Below are positions 50,450-59,568 of a DNA stretch of 64,000 bases, piece after piece. Below the pieces are notes generated by a model that made no database searches, was not told the origin of the DNA, and saw only the letters and a list, made by a program, of their open reading frames with translations. The translations under genes were made by a program, and so were the position numbers. Source of the DNA: Massilia timonae CCUG 45783 (lineage in GTDB: Bacteria > Pseudomonadota > Gammaproteobacteria > Burkholderiales > Burkholderiaceae_D); NCBI RefSeq assembly GCF_000315425.1, contig NZ_JH992922.1:1984976-2048975 (forward strand). Direction: 5' to 3'. Position 1 is the stretch's first letter, and every line of letters begins with the position of its first letter.

Positions 50450-52513
50450 TCAGCCGTTCGCGGCGCGCGGCAGGTCGCGCTCTCCCATCACGACCGACAG
50501 GTCGACCTGGCCGGCGCGCCAGGCATGCTCCAGGTTCTGCTCGATCGCATCGATGCTGGCCAGCCTGTCGTCGGCGAAGCCGCGTACGCCATAGGCCCGG
50601 TTGCGCCCGTGCGACTTGGCCAGGTACAGCGCCATGTCCACCAGGTTCACCACCCGTTCCCATGCCAGGCTCTGCTTGCCCACCGACAGCGGGAAGGGCG
50701 CATAGCCGATCGAGACGTTCACGCTCAGGGCCATGCCGCCATGGTCGACGACGGTCGCGCCGATGCCGGCCAGGATGCGCTCGGCCACCTCGTCCAGCCC
50801 TGACTTGCCGGCCGGCGCGGTCGGCAGGTAGGCCAGGAATTCCTCGCCGCCCCAGCGCACGATCATGTCGGTCTCGCGCAGGATCTCGCACAGGCGCGCC
50901 GCGATCGTGGTCAGCACCGCGTCGCCGGCCGCGTGGCCATAGGTGTCGTTGATGTTCTTGAAGTGGTCGACGTCGAGCAGGAACAACGCTCCAGCCGGGG
51001 CGCCACCCGGTGCCTGCGCTTCCGGCGGCGTGCGCATGTACTCCAGGAAGTGACGGCGGTTGTACAGCCCGGTCAGCGGATCGCGCACGCTCTGCTGCTT
51101 GAGTTCGCGGTTCTTTTCGTGCAGTTGGGCGTTGGCGTGGCGCACCTTGCGGTACAGCAGGCCCACCACGGTCGCCGCCAGCGCGAACACCGCCACCAGC
51201 AGCCACCACACGCGCTGTTGCAGGCGGCGGTTGTCGATCTCGGTCGACTTGATCAGGTTCTCGCTGCGCAGCAGCTCGATCTGGCGCTGCTTCTTGTCGC
51301 CCTCGTACTTTTCCTGCAGGTCGAGCATGGCCTGCTGGCGGCGTCGTTCGAACAGCTCGTTGGAGATCTTGCGTTCGCGGTGGTAGGCCTGCAGCGCGCC
51401 GGCCAGGTCGCCGGCGCGTTCCAGCGCGAGGCCGTATTCGACCAGCGCGGTCTGCAGTTCCGGCTTGTCGCCGATTTCCTCGTAGCCGGCCATGCCCATC
51501 TCGATCTGGCGCTTGCCTTCGGCCAGGCGGCCGGTGCCGAGATAGGCCTGGCCCAGGTTCAGGTGTGCGGTGGCGTCCAGCGCGCGGTCGTTCAGCGGAC
51601 CCACCGCCGCCAACGCCTGTTCGGCGTAGCTTGCCGCGTGCTTGAAGTCCCCGGTCTTGAGATAGAAATCCGACAGGTTGATCAGCGACACCACGACCCG
51701 CTTGTTGGCGCCGATCGAGCGTTCCAGCGCCAGTCCTTCCTGCAGCGCGCGCAGCGCGCGTTCGCGCTGGCCGGTGTCGATCGCCAGCCCGTACTCGGCG
51801 TTCCGGATGGTGGCCATGCGGCCGGGCGACCTGGCTTTTTCGGCGGCGGCAAGCGCCTCGTCGAGCAGGACGAAGCCTTTCTCGGGTTCGCGCATCTGGG
51901 CATACAGGCGTACCAGCGAATTGAGCGCCATGACCACGTGCACCGGCTCGCCCTGCGCGCGCGCCAGCGCGGCCGCGCCCTGCAGCCGTTCGAGGGCGCG
52001 CGGCAGATTGCCTTCCTCGGCATGCGATTCGCCCGACGAGATGGCCGCGCGCACGCGCAGGTCGATGTCGTCGGTGGTGTTGGCCAGTTTTTCCGCTTCC
52101 CAGACCAGGCGGTGCGCCTCGCCCGGGCGATGCTGGGCGAAGGCGGAATACCCTTGCATCAGGAGGCCCTTGGCCAGCGCGCCGGCATGATCGTATTCAC
52201 GGCCCAGCGCAATCAGCTCGTTGGCCAGCGCGAAGGACTGCCCATGGTGGCCGAGACCGTGGCGCGCCATGGCGAGCTGGTTCAGGAACTCGATGCGCTG
52301 CGTCAGCGGCGCCTTGCGGGCTTGCGCCTCGAGCGCTTCCAGCTTCGGCAGGGCGCGCTCGGGCACGAAGCGGTTGAGTTCGCGGATTTCGGCAATGCGC
52401 TGGTCCAGCGACAGGGCGTCATCGGCGAACGCCAACGCCGATGCCGCGCACAAGGCCAGCGCCAGTGCGTGGGAGCGGGAGCGCGCGAATGCGCGGTGCA
52501 GGACAGCCAACAT
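50450..52513 (-). CDS. TPR-repeat diguanylate cyclase (GGDEF)
   Basis: 687 residues. Signal peptide (about 1-28, ending AFA), a periplasmic array of tetratricopeptide-like helices (about 40-390), a coiled segment, one membrane helix (WWLLVAVFALAATVVGLLY) and a cytosolic GGDEF domain. The active site reads RWGGEEF and the inhibitory site RETD lies five residues before it, so c-di-GMP synthesis with product inhibition is expected. ATG 52513 is preferred: an earlier ATG at 52561 overlaps a consensus -10 hexamer and would place 16 residues before the signal peptide. Confidence 0.88.
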   Translation of the reverse strand: MLAVLHRAFARSRSHALALALCAASALAFADDALSLDQRIAEIRELNRFVPERALPKLEALEAQARKAPLTQRIEFLNQLAMARHGLGHHGQSFALANELIALGREYDHAGALAKGLLMQGYSAFAQHRPGEAHRLVWEAEKLANTTDDIDLRVRAAISSGESHAEEGNLPRALERLQGAAALARAQGEPVHVVMALNSLVRLYAQMREPEKGFVLLDEALAAAEKARSPGRMATIRNAEYGLAIDTGQRERALRALQEGLALERSIGANKRVVVSLINLSDFYLKTGDFKHAASYAEQALAAVGPLNDRALDATAHLNLGQAYLGTGRLAEGKRQIEMGMAGYEEIGDKPELQTALVEYGLALERAGDLAGALQAYHRERKISNELFERRRQQAMLDLQEKYEGDKKQRQIELLRSENLIKSTEIDNRRLQQRVWWLLVAVFALAATVVGLLYRKVRHANAQLHEKNRELKQQSVRDPLTGLYNRRHFLEYMRTPPEAQAPGGAPAGALFLLDVDHFKNINDTYGHAAGDAVLTTIAARLCEILRETDMIVRWGGEEFLAYLPTAPAGKSGLDEVAERILAGIGATVVDHGGMALSVNVSIGYAPFPLSVGKQSLAWERVVNLVDMALYLAKSHGRNRAYGVRGFADDRLASIDAIEQNLEHAWRAGQVDLSVVMGERDLPRAANG

Positions 52514-52839
52514 GCCGGTTCTCGTCGGGCCGGTCGTTCCGGCGGAAGTTGTTTGGTCCATTATATGGCTGTTGCAAAGTAGAAATTTCACTTTCTCTTT
52601 AAATGTCACAAAAATGACACAGGCTCGCGCAGCAATGGCCGAGCCCCTGCCATTTGTCCAGAAAGCCCGCCAATCCAGGCCAAACCGTCCGCCGCGCATG
52701 CTTGCCGCATGGAACGAAGTGTTGTATTTCGACATATACCGTCGATCAGAAAATCACACTTTATTTGTTGAGGGAATGGTGCGATGCCGTTCCGCTTCAC
52801 CTTCTATACTGGCTGCGGGACAGCGTTGAGGAGATGGAT
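52514..52839. other. Divergent promoter region between GGDEF and DUF2243 genes
   Basis: 326 bp. For the leftward gene a perfect TATAAT lies on the minus strand at 52565-52560, with no good -35. A dyad TGTCA-N6-TGACA is at 52604-52619. For the rightward gene TATACT at 52805-52810 is a likely -10. The AT-rich part near 52560-52620 stands out from its surroundings. No gene is apparent. Confidence 0.45.
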
Positions 52840-53607
52840 ATGTTGAGATCGCCATGGGCCAGGTGGGGCGCGACGCTGGGCTTTGCGCTCGGCGGCTTTT
52901 TCGACGGCATCCTGCTGCACCAGATCCTGCAGTGGCACCATCTGCTCAGCCTGGTTCCCAGCATCGACGACCTGCGCCTGCAGGTGTTGTGGGACGGCTA
53001 CTTCCACCTGCTGATGTACGTCGTCGCGCTGGCCGGCCTGGTCGGTCTGTGGCGCGCGCAGCGGCGTGGTGGCGTGGACTGGGGCCGGCCGCTGGCGGGT
53101 GCGCTGCTGGTGGGCTTCGGTGTCTGGCACACGGTCGACGCGCTGCTGTCGCACTGGCTGCTCGGTATCCACCGCATCCGCATCGACAGCCCGAATCCGC
53201 TGTTGTGGGATCTGCTCTGGCTGGCCGTGTTCGGCATCGTGCCCTTGGTGCTGGGCTGGCGCTGGCTGCGCCGCCAGGGAGGGGGCGGTAGCGGCAAAGG
53301 GATGCGCAACGCCACCGCGGCGATGGCCCTGCTGGCCGCCGGCACGGTCGGCGCCGGCGCCTGGGCGCTGATGCCGCCGCCGGGGCAAGACCTGACCACC
53401 GTCGTGTTCCACCCCGGCGCCGGCCCGCGCGGGGTGTTCGCGGCGCTCGACGCGGTCGACGGCCGGCTGGTGTGGAGCGACCGCGCCATGGGCGTGGTGG
53501 TGGTGGCGGTGCCGCAAGCGCGCCGCTGGGATCTGTACCGGCACGGCGCGCTGCTGGTGAGCGGCAGCGGCGCGCCGGCCGGTTGTTTCAACTGGAGCCG
53601 GATCTAG
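52840..53607 (+). CDS. DUF2243-family membrane protein with C-terminal extension
   Basis: 255 residues. Four membrane helices with the family blocks ALGGFFDGILLHQILQWHH, WDGYFHLLMYVVAL and GFGVWHTVDALLSHWLLGIHRI; the conserved His and Asp could bind heme or metal. A further helix (about 165-185) leads into a soluble C-terminal part of about 70 residues (VVFHPGAGPRGVFAALDAVDGRL) not normally part of DUF2243. GAGGAG lies at 52828-52833, six bases before ATG 52840, which is preferred to 52834. Function unknown. Confidence 0.78.
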   Translation: MLRSPWARWGATLGFALGGFFDGILLHQILQWHHLLSLVPSIDDLRLQVLWDGYFHLLMYVVALAGLVGLWRAQRRGGVDWGRPLAGALLVGFGVWHTVDALLSHWLLGIHRIRIDSPNPLLWDLLWLAVFGIVPLVLGWRWLRRQGGGGSGKGMRNATAAMALLAAGTVGAGAWALMPPPGQDLTTVVFHPGAGPRGVFAALDAVDGRLVWSDRAMGVVVVAVPQARRWDLYRHGALLVSGSGAPAGCFNWSRI

Positions 53608-53614
53608 AACAAAT

Positions 53615-55408
53615 TCAGACCGCGATCTGCTGCAACAAATACAGCCGCTGATACAAGCCGCCCTCGATCCGCATCAGTTCCTCGTGCGGTCCGGCCTCGG
53701 TAATCTTGCCGTGGTTGAGCACGATGATGCGGTCGGCTTCGCGGATGGTCGACAGGCGGTGCGCGATGGCGATGATGGTCACCTTGCCGCGCAATTCTTC
53801 CAGGGCTTCCTGCACGATCTGCTCGGTGGCGCTGTCGATGCGCGAGGTCGCCTCGTCGAGCAGCAGGATGCGCGGCTCGCCCGCCAGCGCGCGCGCGATC
53901 GCGATCAGCTGCTTCTGGCCGGACGACAAACGCGAACCGCCTTCGCCCAGCTGGGTCTCGTAGCCGTCTTCCAGCGCGGCGATGAAGTCGTGGGCGTGGG
54001 CCGCGCGCGCCGCCGCCTGCAGGCGCTCGAGGGGCAGGCCGCGGCCCATGTCGATGTTCTCGCGCGCCGTGGCGGCCAGGATGAACGGGTCTTGCGGCAC
54101 CAGGCCGACCTCGTTGCGGAAACGCTCGTTGCCGATGCCGGCCAGCGGCAGGCCGCCGATCTCGATGCTGCCTCTACCGGCCACGTAGTAGCGCAGCAGC
54201 AGCGACAGCAGGGTCGACTTGCCGCTGCCGGTGTGGCCGACGATGCCGAAGAAGGCGCCCTGCGGCACGTCGAGCGACAGGTCGTGCAGCACCGGCTGGC
54301 CCGCCACGTAGGCGAATTCCACGTTGCGCACCCGCACCGCCGGCGCGCCGGCGACGAACGCCGCTTCATCCTGCGCGCGCGCGGGATCGTGTTCCGGCGC
54401 GCCCGCTTCATCGAGCAGCGTGTTCACGCGCGCCGCCGCCACCACCGCCTGTTGCAGGCCGCTGAACTGCATCGTGATCTGGATGAGGGGCTCCACCACG
54501 CGCGCGATATAGCTGACGAAGGCGTACAGCACGCCCACCTCGACCGCGCCGATCTCGCGCTGGCCGAAGGCGAAGATCACCAGCGCCAGCAGGGCGACGT
54601 TGAGCAGGTCGAGCGCGGGCCGCAGCAGGAAGGCGTTGGCGCGCAGCTCGGCCACGCGCGCCGTGTAGTGGCTGCGGTTGGTGCCCAGGAAGCGCTCGCC
54701 GAAACGCACTTCGGCATTGCTGGCCTGCAGCACGCTCATGCCGCCGATCGACTCGGCCATCTGGGCATTGATGTCGCTGCGCAGGGCGCGCGCGCGGGTG
54801 ACCGCCGGCGCCGACAGGCGCTGGTAGAGCCAGACGATGCCCACCACCGCCGGCACCAGGGTCAGCACGATCAGCATCAGGCGCCAGTCGAGCCAGGCCA
54901 TCGCGATCATGGTGCCGACCAGGACGATCGAGTTGTCGAGCATGACGTACAGGACCTGGATGTACAGGGTCTTGACCGCCTCGGTGTCGTTGGTCACGCG
55001 GCTGACCAGCTGGCCGGTGATGGCGCGATCGAAGAAGGCCATCGGCAGGCGCAGCACGTGGCCATAGACCCATTCGCGCAGGCGCTGCACCGAGCGCATC
55101 GCCAGGCCCGACAGGCGGATCAGCTGCAGGTAGCGCACCCAGCTCGAGATCCAGCCGGTGACCACCAGGCCGCCCAGCAGCAGGGTCATCTGCGTCCAGT
55201 CGAGGTGGCGCGGCAGCAGGTGGTCGTCGATCAGGGCCTTGCCCAGCAGTGGCCCCAGGACTTCGAAGGCCGCGGCCAGGATCAGCCACAGCGTGGCGAC
55301 GACCAGGTGGCGTTTTTCGGGGGCGGCGGCGCGGCGCAGCAGGCGCGTGGCCAGCTTCGCCTGGTTGCGCAATTCGCCGCGCTCCACGGACGTTGCGTCA
55401 GATTGCAT
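53615..55408 (-). CDS. mdlB: ABC transporter, MdlB-like half
   Basis: 597 residues: six membrane helices (about 35-320), then an ATPase domain. Walker A GHTGSGKST, signature LSSGQKQL, Walker B ILLLDEATSRID with the catalytic Glu, and switch His in AIAHRLSTI. The membrane part matches E. coli MdlB over long stretches (FLLRPALDLLNV, VEVGVLYAFVSYIARVVEPLI). It pairs with the product of the gene before it, overlapping it by 11 bp, to form a heterodimeric exporter; substrate unknown. ATG 55408 is used. Confidence 0.88.
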   Translation of the reverse strand: MQSDATSVERGELRNQAKLATRLLRRAAAPEKRHLVVATLWLILAAAFEVLGPLLGKALIDDHLLPRHLDWTQMTLLLGGLVVTGWISSWVRYLQLIRLSGLAMRSVQRLREWVYGHVLRLPMAFFDRAITGQLVSRVTNDTEAVKTLYIQVLYVMLDNSIVLVGTMIAMAWLDWRLMLIVLTLVPAVVGIVWLYQRLSAPAVTRARALRSDINAQMAESIGGMSVLQASNAEVRFGERFLGTNRSHYTARVAELRANAFLLRPALDLLNVALLALVIFAFGQREIGAVEVGVLYAFVSYIARVVEPLIQITMQFSGLQQAVVAAARVNTLLDEAGAPEHDPARAQDEAAFVAGAPAVRVRNVEFAYVAGQPVLHDLSLDVPQGAFFGIVGHTGSGKSTLLSLLLRYYVAGRGSIEIGGLPLAGIGNERFRNEVGLVPQDPFILAATARENIDMGRGLPLERLQAAARAAHAHDFIAALEDGYETQLGEGGSRLSSGQKQLIAIARALAGEPRILLLDEATSRIDSATEQIVQEALEELRGKVTIIAIAHRLSTIREADRIIVLNHGKITEAGPHEELMRIEGGLYQRLYLLQQIAV

Positions 55409-57161
55409 CGAGGCTGGCCTCCAGTTGTTGGTAGCGCCACTGGCTGGCATACCAGCCATCCAGCGCGAGCAGTTGATCGTGGGTGCCGGCTTCGACGACG
55501 CGGCCGGCCTTGAGCACGACGATGTGGTCGGCCGCGACCACCGCCGACAGACGGTGGCTGGCGATGATGGCGGCGCGCCCCGGCTGCGCCTGGCGCAGCT
55601 CGGCCAGGTGCTCGAGGATGCGGGTCTCGGTGCCGGTGTCGACCGCCGACAGGGCGTCGTCCAGCAGCAGCAGGGAACTGGCGGCCAGCAGCGAGCGCGC
55701 GATCGCGACCCGCTGGCGCTGGCCGCCCGACAGGGTGATGCCTTTTTCGCCGACCGGGGTGTCGTAGCCGTGCGGGAAGCGCAGGATGTCGTCGTGGATG
55801 TCGGCCATCTGCGCCGCCGCGATCACCTCGGCGCGCGAGGCGCCGGGACGGGCCAGCGCGATGTTCTCGGCGATCGAGGCCGAGAACAAAAAGGACTCTT
55901 GCGGCACCCAGCTGGTCGCGCTGCGCAAGGCCGACAGGCGATAGGCCTCGAGCGGCTGGCCGGCCCATTCGGCGCGGCCGGCCTGCGGCGTGGCCTGGCG
56001 CAGCAGCACCCGCAGCAGGGTCGACTTGCCGGAACCGGTCGGGCCGACCAGGCCCAGGGTCTGGCCCGGTTCGAGGCGCAGCGACACCGCGTCGAGCGCC
56101 GGCTGGCGCAGATCCGCTTGCGCGCCGCCATAGGCGAAGGTGACCTTGTCCAGCACCAGCGCGCCCTGGCCGACCTGCTCGACCGTGCCGGTGTCTTCGA
56201 CCGAGAGCGGGGCGTCGAGCAGCGGTTGCAGGCGCGCCAGGCCGGCGCGGCCGCGTTCGATCAGGGTCAGCACCCAGCCGGCCGCGAACATCGGCCAGAT
56301 CAGCTGGCCCAGGTACATCGTGAAGCTGGTCAGGGCGCCCACCGTGAGTTCGTTCTGCCACACCAGGTAGCCGCCCAGGCCGAGCGTGAGGCCGGTGGCG
56401 GCGGTGAGCGTGAGGCCGACCGCCGGCTCGTAGGCGGCTTCCCATTTCTGCGCCGTCAGGCTGGCTTGCGCGGCGTTGCCGGCAAGTTCGCCGAACTGGC
56501 TGGCGCTGCGCCCTTCGAGGCCCAGGGCGCGCAGGGTGCGCACGCCGGACAGCGATTCCTGGACGTGATCGTTGAGGGCCGAGAAGCGCTTGAGCGCATC
56601 GCCTTCGGCCGTGTGGATATGGGTCGAGATATACCAGAACGCGAGGCCCATCAGCGGGAACGGCAGCAGCGCGACCAGGGCCAGGCGCCAGTCGACGCCC
56701 AGCATCATGATCCCCAGCACCATCACCAGGGTCAGCGTGCCGTCGAAGGCGGCCAGCAAGGCTTCGCCGGCCGCCATCTCGATGGCGTCGATGTCGTTGG
56801 TGGCCAGCGCCATCAGGTCGCCGGTGCGCTGGCGCTGGTAGAAGGCCGGGCCCTGCGCCGCCAGGCGCGCGTACAGGCGGGTGCGCAGCTCGACGCCCAG
56901 GTTGTAGGCGGCCGAGTACAGCCGGATGCGCCAGCAGACGCGCAGCACGTAGATCGCCACGCCCAGCGCGACCAGTTCGGCAATCCCGAGCAGCAGGTCG
57001 TGCTGGCCGAGGCGGTTGGCGGCGAGGGCATCGACCATGGCGCCGACCTTGCGCGGGATGAGGACGGTGCAGATCGCGACGCCGACCAGCATGACGGCCG
57101 ACGAGGCATAGGATTGCCAATGCCGGCGTACGAAGCCGCCGATCAGCCTGGACAAACTCAT
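55398..57161 (-). CDS. mdlA: ABC transporter, MdlA-like half
   Basis: 587 residues: six membrane helices and an ATPase domain. Walker A GPTGSGKST, canonical signature LSGGQRQ, but Walker B reads SLLLLDDALSAVD, so the catalytic Glu is Asp. The partner has the intact Glu and a variant signature (LSSGQ), giving one degenerate and one active site, as in other MdlAB-type heterodimers. ATG 57161 gives the natural N-terminus MSLSRLIGGFVRRHW. First gene of the pair; 25 bp before it lies the phasin terminator. Confidence 0.88.
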   Translation of the reverse strand: MSLSRLIGGFVRRHWQSYASSAVMLVGVAICTVLIPRKVGAMVDALAANRLGQHDLLLGIAELVALGVAIYVLRVCWRIRLYSAAYNLGVELRTRLYARLAAQGPAFYQRQRTGDLMALATNDIDAIEMAAGEALLAAFDGTLTLVMVLGIMMLGVDWRLALVALLPFPLMGLAFWYISTHIHTAEGDALKRFSALNDHVQESLSGVRTLRALGLEGRSASQFGELAGNAAQASLTAQKWEAAYEPAVGLTLTAATGLTLGLGGYLVWQNELTVGALTSFTMYLGQLIWPMFAAGWVLTLIERGRAGLARLQPLLDAPLSVEDTGTVEQVGQGALVLDKVTFAYGGAQADLRQPALDAVSLRLEPGQTLGLVGPTGSGKSTLLRVLLRQATPQAGRAEWAGQPLEAYRLSALRSATSWVPQESFLFSASIAENIALARPGASRAEVIAAAQMADIHDDILRFPHGYDTPVGEKGITLSGGQRQRVAIARSLLAASSLLLLDDALSAVDTGTETRILEHLAELRQAQPGRAAIIASHRLSAVVAADHIVVLKAGRVVEAGTHDQLLALDGWYASQWRYQQLEASLDAI

Positions 57162-57185
57162 TCGAAATCCTTGGAAATGCGCCCG

Positions 57186-57210
57186 AAAAAAAAGCGGGCC
57201 AGAGCCCGCT
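57186..57210 (-). terminator. Rho-independent terminator of the phasin gene
   Basis: Read leftward: stem AGCGGGC/GCCCGCT (57204-57210 with 57193-57199), four-base loop and a run of eight T (A at 57186-57193 on the plus strand). It lies between the phasin stop and mdlA. Confidence 0.9.
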
Positions 57211-57285
57211 AGTGTAGTCGTTTTGCCTATCCGGCGCATTTCGCGACGCATTTCGCCGCCTTATTCGCGCATCCTGTCGCGCATC

Positions 57286-58014
57286 CTATTTGCGGCGCTT
57301 CGACGACGTGCCGATGCGGGTGACCGTGGTCGAATCCTTGTCCTCGACCGGAGCCGCGAGCGGTTGCGGCGCCGCTGCCGCCTTCGGCGCGCCCTTGCCG
57401 ACGGCCTTGGCGATCGGCTTCTGTTCGGACACCGGAACGGGCTCGTCGAGGACGGTCGCCTGCACCTCTGCCGCGCTCGCGATCGGCTCGGGCTGCTCGA
57501 CCACGAAGGGCTGCGGCGCGGCTGCCGCTTCGGGTAGTTGCTCGATGGCCCCCTCGATCTGCTCCGCGGCCTCTTCGGCGGCCTTGGCGGCGGCCTTCGG
57601 GGCTTCCTGCACGACCTCGGCGATCGGCGCTTCGCGCATGACCGACGCGAGCACGGCCGGCGGCGCGGCTGGCGACGCGGCCTCGGCCGCGATCGTGCGC
57701 AAACCGTATGGCTGGGCGTTGGCGGTGATGTTGGCCAGTTCGCGGCCATAGTTGAACAGGCTGCGCACCTGTTCCTCGGCGTGGGTGCGCAGCACCAGCA
57801 GGTCGCGCGGCTGGGTCGCTTCGATCAGCTGGCGCAGGGTGTGCGAGGAGCGCTCGACCGAATCGCGCGAGGCCGACAGGTTGAGCGACATGAGGCGGCT
57901 GGCGTTGTCCAGCGCCTGTGTGGCGAAGGTATTGAAGAAGCGAAACTGCGCATCCAGCTGGGCGCTCAGTTGCCTGGTAGATGCTGCGGACAATTGCTCG
58001 GGAAGTGAAGTCAT
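57286..58014 (-). CDS. Phasin family protein
   Basis: 242 residues. The N-terminal 115 residues match the PhaP-type phasin domain (FFNTFATQALDNASRLMSLNLSASR, TQPRDLLVLRTHAEEQVRSLFNYGRELANI), which coats polyhydroxyalkanoate granules. The C-terminal half is a Pro/Ala/Glu-rich low-complexity tail ending in a basic cluster SSKRRK, which could bind DNA or membranes. Monocistronic, with its own sigma70 promoter and terminator. Shows that the organism probably stores polyhydroxyalkanoate. Confidence 0.87.
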   Translation of the reverse strand: MTSLPEQLSAASTRQLSAQLDAQFRFFNTFATQALDNASRLMSLNLSASRDSVERSSHTLRQLIEATQPRDLLVLRTHAEEQVRSLFNYGRELANITANAQPYGLRTIAAEAASPAAPPAVLASVMREAPIAEVVQEAPKAAAKAAEEAAEQIEGAIEQLPEAAAAPQPFVVEQPEPIASAAEVQATVLDEPVPVSEQKPIAKAVGKGAPKAAAAPQPLAAPVEDKDSTTVTRIGTSSKRRK

Positions 58015-58056
58015 TGGATTTCCTATCGGTCAGTATGGCGCGCTGCAATATCGACC

Positions 58057-58085
58057 AGTGTACCCACGATTTGCTGGGGTTGCAA
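58057..58085 (-). promoter_or_regulatory. Sigma70 promoter of the phasin gene
   Basis: On the minus strand: TTGCAA (58085-58080), 17-bp spacer, TACACT (58062-58057), giving a start near 58050 and a leader of about 36 nt with AGGAAA before the ATG. Confidence 0.65.
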
Positions 58086-58166
58086 AGCACAAAGATGGCT
58101 TATTTACCAAGGGTAATATTGCATCGCAGCATTGTTTGATTTTTCTCAAGGACCATGTGCCCGAAT

Positions 58167-58175
58167 TGCTACAAT
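58167..58175 (+). promoter_or_regulatory. Extended -10 promoter of codA
   Basis: TGCTACAAT is an extended -10 element (TGn-TACAAT); the -35 region is poor. It lies 25 bp before the codA start, with GGGAG at 58190-58194 as ribosome site. Confidence 0.5.
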
Positions 58176-58199
58176 TTACCGATCAATAAGGGAGTTGAT

Positions 58200-59504
58200 A
58201 TGGATCTCGTGATTCGCAACGCGACCTTGCCCGACGGCCGGCAAGACATCGATATCGGCATCGCCGACGGCCGCATCGCCGTCCTCGCGCCACGCCTCGC
58301 TGCCCGGGGCGCGCGCGAAATCGATGCCGCCGGCGACCTGGTCAGTCCACCCTTCATCGACGCCCATTTCCACATGGATGCCGTGCTGAGCTATGGCTTG
58401 CCGCGCGTGAATCGCAGCGGCACCTTGCTCGAAGGTATCGCCCTGTGGGGCGAGCTCAAGCCGGCGCTGACCCAGGACGCCCTGGTCGAGCGCGCGCTGC
58501 GCTATTGCGACTGGGCGGTGGCGCGCGGCCTGCTGGCGATCCGCAGCCACGTCGACGTCTGCGACGACCGCTTGCTGGCGGTGGAAGCCCTGCTCGAAGT
58601 CAAGCGCCGGGTGGCGCCTTACCTCGACCTGCAGCTGGTGGCTTTTCCGCAGGATGGCCTGCTGCGCAGCCCGACCGCCTTCGACAACCTGAAGCGCGCG
58701 ATCGCCATGGGCGTGGACGTGGTCGGCGGCATCCCCCATTTCGAGCGCACCATGGCGCAAGGCGCCGAATCGGTGCGCCTGCTGTGCGAGTTCGCGGCCG
58801 AGCGCGGGCTGCGCGTGGACATGCACTGCGACGAGAGCGACGATCCGCTGTCGCGCCATATCGAGACGCTGGCATACGAGACCCAGCGCCTCGGCCTGCA
58901 GGGCAGGGTGGCCGGCTCGCACCTGACCTCGATGCACTCGATGGACAATTATTACGTGAGCAAGCTGCTGCCACTGATCGCGGAAAGCGGCGTGGCGGCG
59001 ATCGCGAACCCGCTGATCAACATCACGCTGCAGGGCCGCCACGACACCTATCCCAAGCGGCGCGGCATGACCCGCGTGCCCGAGCTGATGGCGGCCGGCG
59101 TCGACGTCGCCTTCGGCCACGACTGCGTGCTCGATCCCTGGTATGGCATGGGCTCGGGCGACATGCTCGAAGTGGCGCACATGGGCCTGCACGTGGCGCA
59201 GATGACGGGGCTGGAGGCGATGCAGGCCTGCTTCGGGGCGATCACCGAGACGCCGGCGCGCATCCTCGGGCTCGAAGGCTATGGCCTGGCGCCGGGCTGC
59301 CATGCCGACCTGGTGATCCTGGACGCTGGTTCGCCGGTCGAGGCGATCCGCCTGCGCGCGGCGCGCCGCCTCGTGCTGCGGCGCGGCCGGGTGGTGGCCG
59401 AGGCGCCGCCAGCTGCCAGCCGCCTGTATCTCGATGGGCGGCCCGATGGCGTCGACTTTCGGCTGCCTCAAAGCAACAAGCCCGCAAACCAGGGTGCTCC
59501 GTGA
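58200..59504 (+). CDS. codA: Cytosine deaminase (amidohydrolase)
   Basis: 434 residues, close to E. coli CodA (about 427). Metal and catalytic residues line up: HFHMD, SHVDVCD, VAFPQDG (substrate Gln), HCDESDDP (catalytic His/Glu), SHLTSMHS and GHDCVLDPWYGMG. In E. coli CodA the last block reads GHDDVFDPWY; the second Asp (Asp314), which helps set substrate choice, is Cys here. The enzyme hydrolyses cytosine to uracil and ammonia; a related substrate such as another aminopyrimidine cannot be excluded. No codB permease is adjacent. Confidence 0.85.
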   Translation: MDLVIRNATLPDGRQDIDIGIADGRIAVLAPRLAARGAREIDAAGDLVSPPFIDAHFHMDAVLSYGLPRVNRSGTLLEGIALWGELKPALTQDALVERALRYCDWAVARGLLAIRSHVDVCDDRLLAVEALLEVKRRVAPYLDLQLVAFPQDGLLRSPTAFDNLKRAIAMGVDVVGGIPHFERTMAQGAESVRLLCEFAAERGLRVDMHCDESDDPLSRHIETLAYETQRLGLQGRVAGSHLTSMHSMDNYYVSKLLPLIAESGVAAIANPLINITLQGRHDTYPKRRGMTRVPELMAAGVDVAFGHDCVLDPWYGMGSGDMLEVAHMGLHVAQMTGLEAMQACFGAITETPARILGLEGYGLAPGCHADLVILDAGSPVEAIRLRAARRLVLRRGRVVAEAPPAASRLYLDGRPDGVDFRLPQSNKPANQGAP

Positions 59505-59568
59505 TTATTTGTGAGATTTCAGGCAAAATAACTGACCGCCGAGTTCTGGCATTTGCATACTGATTGTT

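Noticed and set aside
52561..52735. Longer N-terminus for the GGDEF protein
   Set aside because: The extension precedes a good signal peptide, and ATG 52561 overlaps a TATAAT hexamer.
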